In this document: positions 21,471 to 22,828 of the stretch, piece by piece
How the letters are laid out: the number at the start of each line of letters is the position of its first letter
How positions within the stretch are numbered: the first letter of the stretch is position 1
Source: Rubrimonas sp036770645
GTDB taxonomy: Bacteria > Pseudomonadota > Alphaproteobacteria > Rhodobacterales > Rhodobacteraceae
Assembly: GCA_036770645.1 (NCBI GenBank)
Contig: DAIPIU010000045.1
Span: 1 to 22,828, forward strand
Length of the DNA: 22,828 bases
Direction of reading: 5' to 3'
Program-made: the position numbers and the translations under genes
Notes under the pieces: model-generated
Databases searched by the model: none
Seen by the model: only the letters and a program-made list of their open reading frames with translations
What the model was told of the DNA's origin: nothing

Positions 21471-22828
21471 ATGATGGCGAGGCGCCCCATGCCCGATCCC
21501 GCCCGCGCCCCACTGACGCGCAGCCTCGTCGACGACGGGCCGCCGCCGCCCTGCCCGGCCCGGTTCAACCTCGCCGCCCATGCGCTGTGGGCCGGCCAGG
21601 ACCCCGCGCGAACCGCCCTGACCGTCGCCGGCCCCGACGGCGCCGCGCGCGAGGCCTGGACCTACGCGGCCCTGCGCGACGCCGTGGGCCGCACCGCCGG
21701 CGGCCTGCGCGCGGCGGGCCTTCGGCCGGGCGACCGGGTGATGCTGCGGCTTGGCAACAGTTCGGATTTCCCCGTGCTGTTCCTCGCCGCCATCGCCGCG
21801 GGCGGCGTCGCCGTCCCGACCTCGGCGATGCTGTCGCGCGACGAGGCGCTGTTCGTCGCCGCCGATTCCGGCGCGCGCTTCGTGGCTGCGGACGACGCGC
21901 TGCGCATCGAGGGGCCGGGCTTCGCGACGCTCGGCCCCGGGGCGCTGGCCGAGCTGCGCCGCGCGGCCCCCCTCGCCCCCGCCGACACGGGCGCCGACGA
22001 CCCGGCCTTCGTGGTCTACACCTCCGGCTCCTCCGGCCGGCCCAAGGGCGTGGTGCACGCCCAGCGCGCCGCCTGGGCGCGGCGGATGATGTGGCGCGGC
22101 TGGTACGGGCTCGGGCCAGGCGATGTGATGCTGCATGCCGGGGCCTTCAACTGGACCTACACGCTGGGGGCCGGGCTTCTCGACCCCTGGGGGGCGGGCG
22201 CGGCCACCGTCATCTACGACGGCCCGCGCGACCCCGGGGTGTGGGCGCGGCTGGCCGCCCTGCACGGCGCGACGCTTTTCGCAGCCACGCCCGGCGTCTA
22301 CCGCCAACTCCTCAAATACGGCGAGAACGTCGCCGAGGGCTTCGCCGCCCTGCGGCACGGCCTGTCGGCGGGCGAGACGCTGGTGGATTCGCTCGCCGCC
22401 GCCTGGACGGCCGAGACCGGCAAGCCGATCTTCGAGGCGCTGGGGATGAGCGAGATCTCCACCTACGTCTCCGCCTCGCCCGACACCCCGCGCCGCGCCG
22501 GGCGCGTCGGCCGCCCGCAGCCGGGCCGCCGCGTGGCGGTGCTGCGCCCCGGGACCGACGCGCCCGCGCCCATCGGCGAGACGGGCGAGCTCGCCGTCTC
22601 GCGCCGCGACCCCGGGCTCATGCTCGGCTATCAGGGCGACCCCGCCGCCACCGCCGCCGCGATGCGCGGCGAATGGTTCGTCACCGGCGACCTCGCGGCG
22701 ATGGATGCCGACGGCTACATCGCCTATGGCGGCCGCGCCGACGACCTGATGAACGCCGGCGGCTACCGCGTCGCGCCGGAGGAGGTCGAGGCGGCGCTCG
22801 GCGCCCACCCCGCCATCCGCGAGGCCGC
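21471..22828 (+). CDS. Acyl-CoA synthetase (AMP-forming), N-terminal part, cut by window edge
   Basis: Adenylate-forming enzyme that activates a carboxylic acid to its acyl-AMP and then the CoA thioester. 452 codons are visible, about 85-90 percent of a usual 500-540 residue protein. The ATP-binding loop YTSGSSGRPKG is at residues 183-193; GMSEIS (A5 region), TGDLA (A7) and GGRADDLMNAGGYRVAP (A8 hinge) follow. The C-terminal catalytic Lys lies beyond the edge. The AGAFNWTYTLG and DPWGAGA segments resemble aromatic-acid CoA ligases, but the substrate is not determinable. GGAGG lies six bases before the ATG at 21471; a second ATG follows immediately at 21474. The gene is divergent from the solute-binding protein gene. 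Confidence 0.9.
   Translation, partial: MMARRPMPDPARAPLTRSLVDDGPPPPCPARFNLAAHALWAGQDPARTALTVAGPDGAAREAWTYAALRDAVGRTAGGLRAAGLRPGDRVMLRLGNSSDFPVLFLAAIAAGGVAVPTSAMLSRDEALFVAADSGARFVAADDALRIEGPGFATLGPGALAELRRAAPLAPADTGADDPAFVVYTSGSSGRPKGVVHAQRAAWARRMMWRGWYGLGPGDVMLHAGAFNWTYTLGAGLLDPWGAGAATVIYDGPRDPGVWARLAALHGATLFAATPGVYRQLLKYGENVAEGFAALRHGLSAGETLVDSLAAAWTAETGKPIFEALGMSEISTYVSASPDTPRRAGRVGRPQPGRRVAVLRPGTDAPAPIGETGELAVSRRDPGLMLGYQGDPAATAAAMRGEWFVTGDLAAMDADGYIAYGGRADDLMNAGGYRVAPEEVEAALGAHPAIREA

Noticed and set aside
21103..21474. Plus-strand 123-codon frame in the gap before the acyl-CoA synthetase
   Set aside because: It begins within the T-tract of the terminator, has no ribosome site, and has a Pro/Ala/Arg-rich composition typical of noncoding GC-rich DNA.

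Overview
The window comes from a very GC-rich alphaproteobacterium, most likely a member of the Rhodobacterales (Rhodobacter/Paracoccus relatives). This rests on the base composition, on an Mcl1-type malyl-CoA lyase close to the Rhodobacter enzyme as I remember it, and on the mreBCD-mrdA-mrdB gene order with heavy ATGA overlaps. No rRNA, tRNA, CRISPR, phage, transposase or plasmid gene was recognised. Nearly all of it looks like vertically inherited chromosomal core.

Layout, left to right. (1) 1-848, minus strand: the N-terminal part of cysteinyl-tRNA synthetase, cut by the window edge. (2) 1068-3707, plus: an endonuclease/exonuclease/phosphatase-family hydrolase, then an exported protein made almost wholly of MORN repeats. 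(3) 3763-5213, minus: the def-fmt pair, which handles the formyl group of initiator Met at both ends of its life. (4) 5322-6497, plus: a MalY/PatB-type PLP C-S lyase or aminotransferase, convergent with a possible 58-residue minus-strand gene. (5) 7048-8022, plus: malyl-CoA lyase behind a 345-base regulatory-looking gap. (6) 8089-10536, minus: a large MscS-family channel. (7) 10692-11651, plus: accA. (8) 11815-19186, plus: mreB-mreC-mreD-mrdA-mrdB-ghrA-DUF502, probably one transcript. (9) 19188-21011, minus: a YejA-like solute-binding protein, ending one base from the DUF502 stop. (10) From 21471, plus: the 5' part of an acyl-CoA synthetase (AMP-forming).

How the genes fit together. MreB, MreC, MreD, PBP2 and RodA form the elongasome that builds lateral-wall peptidoglycan. 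AccA, just upstream, supplies malonyl-CoA for membrane lipid. Malyl-CoA lyase makes or uses glyoxylate and the GhrA-type reductase reduces it, so the window holds two glyoxylate enzymes, though in separate transcription units.

Most notable observations. The MORN protein is a tandem duplication of a nine-repeat block, and this explains a break in its F/W alternation. A strong plus-strand intrinsic terminator at 21078-21104 has no plus-strand gene upstream of it. The gap before malyl-CoA lyase holds an AT-rich island, two back-to-back perfect hairpins and a TTGACA promoter. I do not see a convincing new defence, mobile or biosynthetic system here.
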